Shown here piece after piece: positions 47,803 to 56,879 of a stretch of DNA of 64,000 nucleotides. The first letter of the stretch is position 1. Every line of letters begins with the position of its first letter. Below the pieces are notes generated by a model. The model was given only the letters and a program-made list of their open reading frames with translations. It had not been told where the DNA came from and did no database searches. The stretch spans positions 55,705 through 119,704 of the forward strand of contig CANQIB010000008.1 of NCBI GenBank assembly GCA_947623915.1, given 5' to 3'. This DNA comes from an uncultured Ruminiclostridium sp. (GTDB lineage: Bacteria > Bacillota > Clostridia > Oscillospirales > Ruminococcaceae). The position numbers and the translations under genes are program-made.

Positions 47803-50375
47803 TATTCATTCTCCTTTGAGTCGTCCGACGGCTGTTCAGAGCGTTCGTCCGTTTCGTCGGCTTGTTCCTCCGATCGTTCAACCGTTTCGTCGGTCTGTTC
47901 CGACGGTTCGTTATCCTCAGCTTCGCTGAACACGGTGTTTATATACGAGCCGTGCAGCTTTAACGCGCCTAACTGCTGTTCATTGTAAAGATGTGCGTAA
48001 GGCTCGGCTTTATGCTTCAGCACCTTTTTAAGCACTATAATGTAAATGATGAGCAGTACCGCGGCTGTGACCGATAGGATAATACCTACTTTAAGACCGG
48101 GCGTAAAGTAGCTGAACTCTATCTCGCAATTTCCGGCAGGTACTTTTATACCCATAAGACCGTGATTTACCTTTTCTATCTCGACCGGATCGCCGTTTAT
48201 CGTAGCGGTCCAGCCGCTTTCCCAAGGTACGGAGAATACCGCAAATCTGTCTGTCGTAAACGATGAGCGCGCCACAAATCCGTTCTTTATCGGAATAAAG
48301 CTGTCAACACATTCCCGTGAAAGCTCCTTGCAATCCTCCAAAAACGTGTCGTAGCTTACCGCGTCGGCTTCCTTTGAGTCAAGATGCGTCAATATGTCTT
48401 TGTATTTTTCTATCTGCTCGTCGGTAAGCAGAACGCCCTTTACATAAAGATTGTCTTTTGAGGAATCCGCCGTTGCTTTCCGATCGGCCTCGGTGATGTA
48501 ATTGTCGTATGTGTAGCCCATCGGCACGAACGCTTTGTTTTCAAATATCGTAAAGCCGCTTTGCTCGCCTATCTTTTCAAAGCACGCCATATTTTGTATC
48601 AGCTTGTCGGTATCGTTGTATCCTATTTTGTAGGACTGCACCAAAAGATACTTGGTGGAAGTCAGCGAGCGGACGGCATAGTATGTACCGTCCGGATCGG
48701 TATTTACGGAGCGGTTGAAATCCAGACTGTCATAAAATTCAAACGTAGAGCCGGGAAGTATGCTGTGGAAGCTGCGGAAACCGTAATTATCCCAAAGCAT
48801 ATTCGCGTTGTTGGTAACTCCGAACGCCTCAACTCGGTAAAAATCTCCGTTGTTGGGGTCGGGAAGGTCAAATTCTGCGTCTACGATGCTGTTGTAATCA
48901 TGTAACTGAGGCCCGATGGAACGACCGTAGCCTATAGTATAATATGATGTCAGCAGGCAGGAAACTACCGTAAAGCCAAACGCCGTTTTTAAAAATTTTG
49001 CCGTCTGTATTTTCTTTCTGTTCCTGATGAGTATATAGCAGGCGAGTATCGCTACGACGGCGATGAAAACCGATAACCAAAACGGCATTTTTTCGTTAGG
49101 TAAACTGAAAAATTCCAGTACGTCGGACTTGCTGCTGTGTCCCGTGACAGGATCGGTGACGGTTTTTTCCGTCGTTCCCGGCAGCACGCCCACCAGCGAA
49201 ATAAGCACCACTCCGAAGCCGCACCATTTAAGACCGTACTTCATGTCTATTTCTTCATGCTCCAAAGCGTATGCCGTCATAAAGCAGGCGATAAGCACGG
49301 GCATATAGAACCACCGTGTATAGTAGCTGCTGTTAAACATGACAAACGTCGAGTTCAGCGCGGGTATCAGCGCGAACAGCAGCATTATCGGCATAAGGAA
49401 TTTTGCCCAGTGACGCTTTTTGTATTTTATAAAGGAAATTACGCCGGACATTGAGAACAGCGGAAGATACGCCGATACACTCGACCATCTCGCCGAGGAA
49501 TCCGGAAAGAAGTTTTGCCTTGCGGGAATATCGGGCGGGAAAAACAAGCTCTGAAAGATAAGCCCGTAACGCTGGGACGGATTGTGGAACACCAGATTCC
49601 ACCCCGTCAGAGTGTTGTCCGTGCGCGGTACGTCCAGACACGCTATTATAGCGGGCAGGAACATAACTCCCGACAGCATGAGACCGACGACCGATTCAAA
49701 GGCGAGCGCGAAAAACGTTTTAAGGTTTATCGGGAAGTTTTCGTCGGTGCAGCGGCATACAAAGTAAATGACAAGGAAAATACATTCTCCGACAAAGAAA
49801 AAGTAATTGACAAACGCGTTCAACGCGACGGTGAGAGCGAAGAACACGCGGCGCTTGTTCATGACCGCCTCTTCAAGAGCAATAAGCATGAGCGGGAACA
49901 CGACCATCGCTTCATGGAAGTGATTGAAGAATATATTGTACATTGAAAAGCCGGAAAAAGCGTAAAGCAGTCCTCCGATAAGCGCGGAACGCGGCTTGCT
50001 GACAAATCTGCGGATAAACGCAAATGCAAATGTGCTACAGCAAGCTATCTTCAGAATGATTATCGGAGCCATGAGATATTTGGCAAATTCGGGAGGAAAG
50101 GGGAGAGTCAGCCAAAAAAACGGGCTTCCTATCGTATAAAACGAATAGGAGCCGATAAAGTTAGCGCCCATATCCGTCTGCCAGCTCCACATAAGCTCAC
50201 CGTTTCTTATAGCACGGTTGCATAGGGTATAGAACGGTATCTGCTGAGCGTTGTAATCTCCGTAGTAAATAAAATATCCTCCGTCGATGATAACAAACGG
50301 TACAATAAGTATAACGGCCATTATTGCGGCGGTCAAAAACGCTTTGCGGTAGTATTTCAAATCCGATTTGTACAT
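47802..50375 (-). CDS. YfhO family membrane protein
   Basis: An 857-residue integral membrane protein with about a dozen transmembrane helices (AIMAVILIVPFVIIDGGYFI is the first), a large extracytoplasmic part (about 480-790) and a final helix (VGIILSVTAAVLLIIYIIVL). It ends in an acidic, repetitive tail with several E-Q/E-R-S-E-Q units (DETVERSEEQADETDERSEQ). The GDYNAQQIPFY segment after helix 1 is typical of YfhO, a GT-C-like group implicated in glycosylating lipoteichoic acid in Bacillus. The Glu/Gln-rich tail is a likely cytoplasmic disordered region. Confidence 0.88.
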   Translation of the reverse strand: MYKSDLKYYRKAFLTAAIMAVILIVPFVIIDGGYFIYYGDYNAQQIPFYTLCNRAIRNGELMWSWQTDMGANFIGSYSFYTIGSPFFWLTLPFPPEFAKYLMAPIIILKIACCSTFAFAFIRRFVSKPRSALIGGLLYAFSGFSMYNIFFNHFHEAMVVFPLMLIALEEAVMNKRRVFFALTVALNAFVNYFFFVGECIFLVIYFVCRCTDENFPINLKTFFALAFESVVGLMLSGVMFLPAIIACLDVPRTDNTLTGWNLVFHNPSQRYGLIFQSLFFPPDIPARQNFFPDSSARWSSVSAYLPLFSMSGVISFIKYKKRHWAKFLMPIMLLFALIPALNSTFVMFNSSYYTRWFYMPVLIACFMTAYALEHEEIDMKYGLKWCGFGVVLISLVGVLPGTTEKTVTDPVTGHSSKSDVLEFFSLPNEKMPFWLSVFIAVVAILACYILIRNRKKIQTAKFLKTAFGFTVVSCLLTSYYTIGYGRSIGPQLHDYNSIVDAEFDLPDPNNGDFYRVEAFGVTNNANMLWDNYGFRSFHSILPGSTFEFYDSLDFNRSVNTDPDGTYYAVRSLTSTKYLLVQSYKIGYNDTDKLIQNMACFEKIGEQSGFTIFENKAFVPMGYTYDNYITEADRKATADSSKDNLYVKGVLLTDEQIEKYKDILTHLDSKEADAVSYDTFLEDCKELSRECVDSFIPIKNGFVARSSFTTDRFAVFSVPWESGWTATINGDPVEIEKVNHGLMGIKVPAGNCEIEFSYFTPGLKVGIILSVTAAVLLIIYIIVLKKVLKHKAEPYAHLYNEQQLGALKLHGSYINTVFSEAEDNEPSEQTDETVERSEEQADETDERSEQPSDDSKENE

Positions 50376-50395
50376 CTTGCTGTCCTTTCAAACGC

Positions 50396-51418
50396 TCAGT
50401 ATAGTACGGCGCCGTATTTTCCGGCTATTTTTTTCAGAATGAGCGGGTCAATCAGGGATTTCGCGTCGACTATCGCTCTGCCTTGATACAGCATAAGCGC
50501 CATTTTAAGCGATATTTCGTCATCTGATAAAAAGGCTACCGGCAGGGTCGCCATGTGCATTTGTTTTGAAAAATCTATTGCGTCGTCGGGAGAATTTACC
50601 GCGACGGTAAGAACGTCGTAGCTTTCGTCACACATATCTGTAATGATACTGTCCATATCCGGCGAACATTCCACCGGCGGAGAAAATTCCGTAGTTTCGG
50701 GATCGAGAAAAAATATCTGGTCGTACGTCGCGAACACCAGGGAGGTATCCTGTTTTTCGCTTTCTTCATTCGGAATTTGTGTATTTGATAAGTCCGAAAG
50801 TATTTTAAATACGGCGTCGGACTGAGCTTTCGCGGCGTTTTTGCCAAGGTCGACGGCGGACGCTCCGCGGCTTATCAGATCTCTGATTTTTTCGGCAAGC
50901 TCATTTTCCTGCGGCAAAGCCTTATCGTCGCAGGTGTTCGCCGACGCTATGAGCGGGATATGCGAATAGGGGAGTATCTGCGAAAGCAGCTCGCCGCATA
51001 CTTCGGGACTTTGTCCGCTTGCTCCGAAGCCGGCTATGCCCAGCTCCTGCAAAACTATCAGCGCGTGCAAAAGCACCGTACCGTCCGCCGTTTCGCCGTT
51101 TTTATCGGTTTTCAGCAGGACGTATATCGGTCGATCCGCTTTTTTGCAGCCCAGCACGGCTGCGCGAATATCCCAAAGCGCGGACATTTCTTCCAGTATG
51201 AAAACGTCGCAGACGGTTTTCATTTCCTCGGCTTTCTCACGGTAAACGTCTATCAGCTTGGAAAAAGAGACCTCTCCGTACGGCTCTATCAATATATCCG
51301 CCGAGCGTATGCGGCCGACTTTCAGCGTCGGGGCGCTTTCGCCGCGGCTTTTTATCTGTCTGACGGTATCGCCGCTGAACAACAGCGGCATTTGTAAGGG
51401 TATATCCTGACTGTCCAT
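50396..51418 (-). CDS. degenerate homocysteine S-methyltransferase-like protein
   Basis: A 340-residue protein whose residues about 45-165 follow the methionine-synthase homocysteine-binding barrel: ADILIEPYGEVSFSKLIDVY, CDVFILEEMSALWDIRAAVL and GTVLLHALIVLQELGIAGFG. The zinc-binding cysteines are missing: GASGQSPE stands where GxNC(S) is expected, and no GGCC-type motif follows. The C terminus (LKMALMLYQGRAIVDAKSLI then KYGAVLY) recalls the folate-binding region of MetH. It therefore looks like a shortened, non-catalytic MetH relative. It lies 26 bp after argS and 20 bp before yfhO in one direction. Confidence 0.62.
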   Translation of the reverse strand: MDSQDIPLQMPLLFSGDTVRQIKSRGESAPTLKVGRIRSADILIEPYGEVSFSKLIDVYREKAEEMKTVCDVFILEEMSALWDIRAAVLGCKKADRPIYVLLKTDKNGETADGTVLLHALIVLQELGIAGFGASGQSPEVCGELLSQILPYSHIPLIASANTCDDKALPQENELAEKIRDLISRGASAVDLGKNAAKAQSDAVFKILSDLSNTQIPNEESEKQDTSLVFATYDQIFFLDPETTEFSPPVECSPDMDSIITDMCDESYDVLTVAVNSPDDAIDFSKQMHMATLPVAFLSDDEISLKMALMLYQGRAIVDAKSLIDPLILKKIAGKYGAVLY

Positions 51419-51444
51419 TTCGTTTCCTTTCAGAATAATATACG

Positions 51445-53193
51445 TTACATTTTTTCCGGCGCGTCTACCTTGAGCAGATCCAGCATATTTTTAAACACCG
51501 TTTTGGCGGCAACGCAAAGGGATAGCCTTGACTGAACGGTCTGCTCGTTTTCTCCTTTTATCCTGCAATTATCGTAGAATTTATGGAAAAGCTGTGCAAG
51601 CTCATGTATATACTTTGTTATCTTCGAGGGATTGTATGTGCGCGCCGCGTCGTTTATACAGTCGGAAAGACCGGCGATATGACGGATAAGAGCAAGCTCC
51701 GCGGGGTCGGAAAAGCTCAGCGCGTCGGCATTTTCGAGCTTAACGCCCTCCTCGGCAAGCCTCCTAAGTATGCTGCATATCCTTGCGTGAGCGTATTGCA
51801 CATAAAACACGGGATTATCCGAGCTTTCTTTTATCGCAAGCTCAAGGTCAAATTCCAGATGAGTATTCGGGTCGCGCAGATTAAAGAAAAACCTAGCCGC
51901 GTCTATAGGTACTTCATCTAACAGGGTGGAAAGCGTGATGGCTTTGCCGGAGCGCTTTGACAGCTTGACGCTCTCGCCGTTCCTTACCAGCATAACCATC
52001 TGCATTATTACCACGTCCAGCTTTGACGCGTCTATGCCGAGCGCGGTCAGCGCGGCTTTCATTCTCGGTACATAACCGTGATGGTCGGCTCCGAGAATGT
52101 CCACAGCCTTGTCAAATCCGCGTGTTACCAGCTTGTTATAGTGATATGCTATATCCGGCACAAAATAGGTGGGGATACCGTTTGCTCTTACCAGAACTCT
52201 GTCCTGGTCATCTCCGAATTCCGACGCTTTGAACCATATCGCGCCGTCTTTTTCGTAAGTATGTCCTTTTTCGGTAAGCAGCTCCACTATCTGCTTTACC
52301 GCTCCGCTTTGGTGCAAGGTGCTCTCTTTGAACCAGGTATCGTATACTATACGGTATTTTTTAAGATCCCTTTCCAAGCCCTCTATGTTCAGCGGCAGCG
52401 CATATTCGATAAGCGCACTTTTGCGTTCCTCCTCGCTGACGTCGACAAGAGCGTTTCCGTTTATTTTATAATAATTATACGCGTGTTCTATTATGTCAAC
52501 GCCCTTATAAACGTCCTCCGGCATGGGAAAATTTTCTTCATCGGCAAATATCCCGTCGCACAGCTCGCCGTCCGCAAAGCCGTTTATAATATCTTCCTTG
52601 CTTTTGTCCGTTATCTGCATATAGCGCAAGGACAGTGATTTGCCGAATTTCTCTATCTGATTTCCCGCGTCGTTTACATAAAACTCGCGTTCAACATAAA
52701 ATCCGGCATATTCCAACAGCGACGCCAGACTGTCGCCGAGAGCGCCTCCGCGTGCGTTGCCTATGTGCATAGGTCCTGTGGGGTTTGCCGAAACGAACTC
52801 CAACAATATCCTTTTGCCCTTGCCGTAATCCGTCCTGCCGTAGTTTTCGCCCTCGTTCACCGCGGCTTTTACCACGTCGGAAAACCATTGTTCACCTAAA
52901 TAGAAATTTATGAACCCGGGGCCGGCAGCCTCCGTTTTTTCAAATACCGTGCCGTCCGTTATCGCATACTCGCAGATGAGCCGCGCCGTCACGGCTGGAT
53001 TCATTTTCAGCGTTTTGGCGAATACCAGCGCCGCGTTGCAGGAGAGATCTCCGTGTAAAGCGTCGGCGGGACGCTCTATATTAAAAGCGGGCAGGGGAAC
53101 GGCGGGTATTTTTTCATCTGCCACCAGCCGTCCGAGGGAGTTCATTATTATCTGAGAAGCCTGCTTTTTTGCAAGCTCTGTAAAATCTGTCAT
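51445..53193 (-). CDS. argS: arginyl-tRNA synthetase
   Basis: A 582-residue class I synthetase. The HIGH-type motif is SANPTGPMHIGNARGGALGD near residue 125, YVNDAGNQIEKF near 160, the KMSKS counterpart is VKLSKRSGKAITL near 380, and a DALR anticodon-binding domain is at the C terminus (YNPSKITKYIHELAQLFHKF). ATG 53193 is selected because AAAGGA lies upstream and the resulting start MTDFTELAKKQ is normal; an earlier in-frame ATG at 53244 would overlap the DUF1934 gene. That partner also precedes argS in Bacillus. Confidence 0.96.
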   Translation of the reverse strand: MTDFTELAKKQASQIIMNSLGRLVADEKIPAVPLPAFNIERPADALHGDLSCNAALVFAKTLKMNPAVTARLICEYAITDGTVFEKTEAAGPGFINFYLGEQWFSDVVKAAVNEGENYGRTDYGKGKRILLEFVSANPTGPMHIGNARGGALGDSLASLLEYAGFYVEREFYVNDAGNQIEKFGKSLSLRYMQITDKSKEDIINGFADGELCDGIFADEENFPMPEDVYKGVDIIEHAYNYYKINGNALVDVSEEERKSALIEYALPLNIEGLERDLKKYRIVYDTWFKESTLHQSGAVKQIVELLTEKGHTYEKDGAIWFKASEFGDDQDRVLVRANGIPTYFVPDIAYHYNKLVTRGFDKAVDILGADHHGYVPRMKAALTALGIDASKLDVVIMQMVMLVRNGESVKLSKRSGKAITLSTLLDEVPIDAARFFFNLRDPNTHLEFDLELAIKESSDNPVFYVQYAHARICSILRRLAEEGVKLENADALSFSDPAELALIRHIAGLSDCINDAARTYNPSKITKYIHELAQLFHKFYDNCRIKGENEQTVQSRLSLCVAAKTVFKNMLDLLKVDAPEKM

Positions 53194-53225
53194 TCCTGTT
53201 GTTTCCTTTCGTTTGTTAGCGACGG

Positions 53226-53660
53226 TCACGCCGACGGTCCACATTCCTTAACGTTTATATACATTTCGTTTTCGGACATATAACTGGAATTTATATCCAA
53301 CGTGTATTTAAGGTAAATATCCCCGCCCTTATCCGTAAGGCAGGAACGTATTTCATCGGTGCTTATCCCTATCATGAAATCGCCGTATTCCGTACCGTAA
53401 TGGCAATGATGTTTTTTGCCGCGCTCGATTATAAGCGAGCTTACCGCCTTACCGCGCCGCTGCATCGTTACCTTGTCCCTGAATACCTCAAGCGTGACAT
53501 GGCTGCCCTGAAATCCCGTCGCCTCGCTTTCGTCATAGCCCAGACGAAAGCCGTTGGCTATCTGCTCCATTCTCCCGTAGGTGAACAGCTCGGTAGTGTC
53601 CTTGTCCGTGCTGTTTTCCACGGATTGAGTGCTTTTTATTTTGATACATACGTCTTTCAA
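53226..53660 (-). CDS. DUF1934 protein (YwiB-like)
   Basis: A 144-residue calycin-like beta-barrel protein: MKDVCIKIKSTQSVENSTDK, then TTELFTYGRMEQIANGFRLG and YLKYTLDINSSYMSENEMYI. The length and the position just upstream of argS match YwiB. Function unknown; the fold suggests binding of a small hydrophobic ligand. The start is TTG 53660 with AAAGGA eight bases upstream. Confidence 0.85.
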   Translation of the reverse strand: MKDVCIKIKSTQSVENSTDKDTTELFTYGRMEQIANGFRLGYDESEATGFQGSHVTLEVFRDKVTMQRRGKAVSSLIIERGKKHHCHYGTEYGDFMIGISTDEIRSCLTDKGGDIYLKYTLDINSSYMSENEMYINVKECGPSA

Positions 53661-53678
53661 ATCAAGCGTCCTTTCGGT

Positions 53679-54743
53679 TTATCTGGCGTCTATGGCGGAA
53701 GAAATAAGATAGTCCAGCATCTCCTCATAGCTTATGCCGCTTTCGGTAAGTATGGTGGAAAAAATACTGTTGCGCTCCAGTCCCGGCAATCCGCGCACAC
53801 GCCGTATTATTATATCTTCTCCGCAGAGCATCATATCTATTCTTGCAAAGCCTTTGCAGGATAAAGCACGAAAGGCTGCTCTGGCGGCGTCCTTTATTTT
53901 GCTTTGTGTGATACCGTCCAGCTTGGCGGGAACGCTGAATGAATATGTCTGAGCGATATATTCGCAGGCGGCGTCGCTCTTTTTGTTTTGAGGTATAAGC
54001 TCACCGATGGCGGTACGCTCGTTTTTAAAGCTGCCGCTTAGTATCGCACATTCGAGATACCGTCCTTTCAGCTCATGCTCCGCTATAATTATCGGATGGT
54101 GCGAAAACGCGGTCTTTACGGCATTTTCCAGCTCCTCGCGGTTTTCCGCACGGTATGCGCCTATCGAAGTGCTGCAATTTGCGGGCGTAACATATATGGG
54201 ATAGCCCAGCTTGCGCTCTAATTCGTTCAACGACCTGTCAAGCTCGTTCATTACCGAACGTTCAAGCGAAATGTACTCGGCTGTTTTGAGCCCCGCCTCT
54301 CGCAGGAGCATATACGTCAATTTTTTATCCAGGCAGGCGTTTGACGACGCAAGGTCGTTTCCCACCATGGGTAATCCCGACAGCTTGCACAATCCCTGTA
54401 TCCTGCCGTCCTCGCCGTATTTCCCGTGCAGCAGCGGAAAAACGGCGTCGATTCTGTGAATGGAGGAGTCGCCGCCGGGCATTATTTTTATAACTCCCTT
54501 ATGCAGCGGATCGGAGCTTAATATGCAGGAGCAGCAGTCGCTGTCTCTTTCCCAACTTCCGTCGGGTATGTTTTCATAGCTGCCGGGATAAAAAAGCCAG
54601 CGTCCGACGCGGGTTATCCCGATGGGGAGCGGCTCGTATTTATCTTTCGGTATAGCGTTCAGTACCGAATACGCGGTGGTAAGCGATGCGTCGTGGTCGG
54701 CGGAAGAACCTCCGAACAATACGCAAACTCTCTTTTTTGCCAT
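53679..54743 (-). CDS. D-alanine-D-alanine ligase-like protein, catalytic residues altered
   Basis: A 354-residue ATP-grasp protein with clear Ddl ancestry: VCVLFGGSSADHDASLTTAY at the start, FPLLHGKYGEDGRIQGLCKL near 102-121 and GFARIDMML near 298. Three positions needed in Ddl are changed. The ATP-binding Lys of the KPxxxxSSxG loop is Thr186 (YVTPANCSTSIG). The metal ligands of the (N/L)E(A/I)N motif are Arg315 and Arg317 (IIIRRVRGLPGLERNS). Arg301 and Asp303 remain. It may be a pseudoenzyme or have a new role; a second ddl elsewhere would then supply D-Ala-D-Ala. ATG 54743 follows AAGGAG. Confidence 0.8.
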   Translation of the reverse strand: MAKKRVCVLFGGSSADHDASLTTAYSVLNAIPKDKYEPLPIGITRVGRWLFYPGSYENIPDGSWERDSDCCSCILSSDPLHKGVIKIMPGGDSSIHRIDAVFPLLHGKYGEDGRIQGLCKLSGLPMVGNDLASSNACLDKKLTYMLLREAGLKTAEYISLERSVMNELDRSLNELERKLGYPIYVTPANCSTSIGAYRAENREELENAVKTAFSHHPIIIAEHELKGRYLECAILSGSFKNERTAIGELIPQNKKSDAACEYIAQTYSFSVPAKLDGITQSKIKDAARAAFRALSCKGFARIDMMLCGEDIIIRRVRGLPGLERNSIFSTILTESGISYEEMLDYLISSAIDAR

Positions 54744-54885
54744 GATCTTCTCCTTTTTCAATATCAAGCTCTTTTTTGCGAAAACATTTTTGCCGCGGCA
54801 GGGGAGCGCCCCTTTTAAAAAAGCGATACCGTCCGTTTATCGCGGAAAAACAAAAGACGTTTTCACTTCGGCTCTCTACTGCTAT

Positions 54886-54914
54886 AGTATACCATAAACC
54901 GCGCACAATGTCAA
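54886..54914 (-). promoter_or_regulatory. promoter of the ddl-like to murC run
   Basis: Minus-strand TTGACA (54909-54914) and TATACT (54886-54891) with a 17-bp spacer. It could serve all genes down to murC, since their gaps are short. Confidence 0.85.
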
Positions 54915-55031
54915 TCGCTAAATAATTTACAGAATTCCGCTCTCTGTACTTTTTATTGGACAGCCGGTATGATAAAATATGAAACGTAAAGAGAAGTGCA
55001 AAAGCCGTTGCTGTAGAAAGGATGATGAAAA

Positions 55032-55217
55032 ATGACGGTATTTTTAATATTTTTAGTGCTGCTGCCGATTATGGCGGTCTTATTTGACGGGCTGTACGAG
55101 CTTATGATGATGAAAATAAAAAAGGCGGTCCGTCGAGAAAGGACCGCCGATACGGCGAAAAACGCCGTTATTGAGCATATCGAGCTTGCGGACGACAGGA
55201 TCAGAAAAGCCTCCTAG
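55032..55217 (+). CDS. small single-pass membrane protein
   Basis: A 61-residue protein with one N-terminal transmembrane helix (TVFLIFLVLLPIMAVLFDGL) and a basic cytoplasmic tail (KIKKAVRRERTADTAKNAVI). AGAAAGGATGA precedes ATG. It stands alone; its stop overlaps the gpsA stop region by 4 bp from the opposite strand. Function unknown. Confidence 0.6.
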   Translation: MTVFLIFLVLLPIMAVLFDGLYELMMMKIKKAVRRERTADTAKNAVIEHIELADDRIRKAS

Positions 55218-56206
55218 AAAATTTCTTCTTCGGCTTTACTGGGTCTGCCCATCAGTCTGCTGAGGCTTTCCCTCGGATCTACCCCGTCATAGCAGACAGC
55301 GCAAAGCTGTTCGATTATCGGTGTGGACACGCCAAGCTCCTTGGCTATCGCATAGGCTATCTTGGCACATTGATAGCCCTCCACCGTCCCGACTCTCGCG
55401 ACCGCCTCTTCGGCGGGTATTCCCTGACCGATGAGCAGTCCGGCGCGATGGTTGCGCGAATGTGAGGAGGTGCAGGTGACTATAAGGTCGCCTATGCCGG
55501 AAAGTCCGTTAAAGGTTTCGCGCTTTGCGCCCATGGCGACGCCAAGACGTGTTATTTCCGCAAGTCCGCGAGTCATGAGGGCGGCTGTGGTGTTGTCGCC
55601 GAAGCCCATTCCCTCAATAATGCCGCAGCACAGCGCGATAGGATTTTTAAGCGCGGCGCCAAGCTCGCAGCCTGTCAGGTCGCTGTTCACATATATTCTG
55701 AAAATGTTGTTTTGCAGCTTTTCCTGAATATATTCGGCGTATTTTTTATCCTTGCAGGAGCATACCACGGTAGTGGGTATGCTCCTGCCTATTTCTTCCG
55801 CATGACAAGGACCGGCAAGGACGACAACGGGGTTGTCGGGGAGTTCCTCCGAGATGACCTGTGACAGCCGCTTGTCGGTATTTTCCTCAAGTCCCTTGCC
55901 GACGTTGACGATAACGGTGTTCTTGCTGACGAACGGTCTTACAAGTATAGCGGTTTCGCGTACAAAGCGCGACGGTATCGCAAATACCAGTATATCGGCG
56001 TTTTCCGCACAGGATATATCGTCGGTAAATCTTATGGTAGGGGGGACTATAACGCCGGGGAGCAGCCTTTTATGTTCGCCGTCCCTTACTATGGCGTCTA
56101 TCTCGTCCCGATATTTCGACCATGCGGTCACGGTATGTCCGTGATTGTTCCAAAGAATGGCAAGCGCTGTACCGAAGCCGCATCCGAGTATGGTTATCTT
56201 TGCCAT
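55214..56206 (-). CDS. gpsA: glycerol-3-phosphate dehydrogenase (NAD(P)+)
   Basis: A 330-residue GpsA that makes sn-glycerol 3-phosphate for phospholipids. It has the Rossmann motif ILGCGFGTALAILWNNHGH at residues 5-23, VNVGKGLEE near 100, VVLAGPCHAEEIGRSIPT near 127, catalytic Lys region GCELGAALKNPIALCCGI near 180, and GLSGIGDLIVTCTSSHSRNH near 235. It is encoded 15 bp after plsY, the next enzyme of the pathway, so the two are probably expressed together. Confidence 0.96.
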   Translation of the reverse strand: MAKITILGCGFGTALAILWNNHGHTVTAWSKYRDEIDAIVRDGEHKRLLPGVIVPPTIRFTDDISCAENADILVFAIPSRFVRETAILVRPFVSKNTVIVNVGKGLEENTDKRLSQVISEELPDNPVVVLAGPCHAEEIGRSIPTTVVCSCKDKKYAEYIQEKLQNNIFRIYVNSDLTGCELGAALKNPIALCCGIIEGMGFGDNTTAALMTRGLAEITRLGVAMGAKRETFNGLSGIGDLIVTCTSSHSRNHRAGLLIGQGIPAEEAVARVGTVEGYQCAKIAYAIAKELGVSTPIIEQLCAVCYDGVDPRESLSRLMGRPSKAEEEIF

Positions 56207-56221
56207 GACGTACCTCCCGCC

Positions 56222-56878
56222 TTATGCTTTTTGACCGAGTTTTTTCTCGGTGCCATTTTTGAGCCTTACTATATTGCTTCTGTGCATATACACGATAAGC
56301 GCTCCGATAAGCAGCGCTATAACGGTGTTGATATACACGCAGGGATCGTTTACTATCAGACCGTATATCAAAACGGTAGGACCGTAAAGCACGGCCGCTG
56401 CGCATGAACCGAGGGAAACGTAACGTGTGAACGCCACTATGATAATGAATATCCCCAGCAAAATGCAGGCGGGTATCCATTCCACCGTCATGAGAATGGA
56501 CACCGATACCAGTATGCCTTTTCCGCCTCGGAATTTAAAATAAATCGGGAACACATGACCGAGTATACCCGTCAGCGCGGCGACGAAGGCTACATAGTTA
56601 AGACCGTTGGCATATACGGTGGTGTCGATACCGGCAAGGAACAAAAACGACAGTCGCACTATCAACACCGACAGCACGCCTTTCAGCACATCTCCCAAAA
56701 GGACGAACAGAGCCGCCAGCTTGCCCTGCGTTCTCAGTGTGTTGGTAAGTCCTGCGTTTCCGCTGCCAAGCTCTCTGATATCCTGATGTGACTTTATCCG
56801 AGTAACGATTATCGCCGAGTTTACGCCGCACAGCAGGTACGGCACTATTATCATTATCACATAGCATAAAACCGTCAT
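56222..56878 (-). CDS. plsY: acyl-phosphate:glycerol-3-phosphate acyltransferase
   Basis: A 218-residue inner-membrane acyltransferase with about five helices. It carries the three PlsY motifs: REL-GSGNAGLTNTLRTQG near residue 34, FRGGKGILVS near 117 and a C-terminal hydrophobic loop (VAFTRYVSLGSCAAAV). It acylates glycerol 3-phosphate supplied by GpsA. The ATG lies 1 bp past the der stop, and its ribosome binding site GAGGAG is inside der, so translation is coupled. Confidence 0.95.
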   Translation of the reverse strand: MTVLCYVIMIIVPYLLCGVNSAIIVTRIKSHQDIRELGSGNAGLTNTLRTQGKLAALFVLLGDVLKGVLSVLIVRLSFLFLAGIDTTVYANGLNYVAFVAALTGILGHVFPIYFKFRGGKGILVSVSILMTVEWIPACILLGIFIIIVAFTRYVSLGSCAAAVLYGPTVLIYGLIVNDPCVYINTVIALLIGALIVYMHRSNIVRLKNGTEKKLGQKA

Positions 56879-56879
56879 A

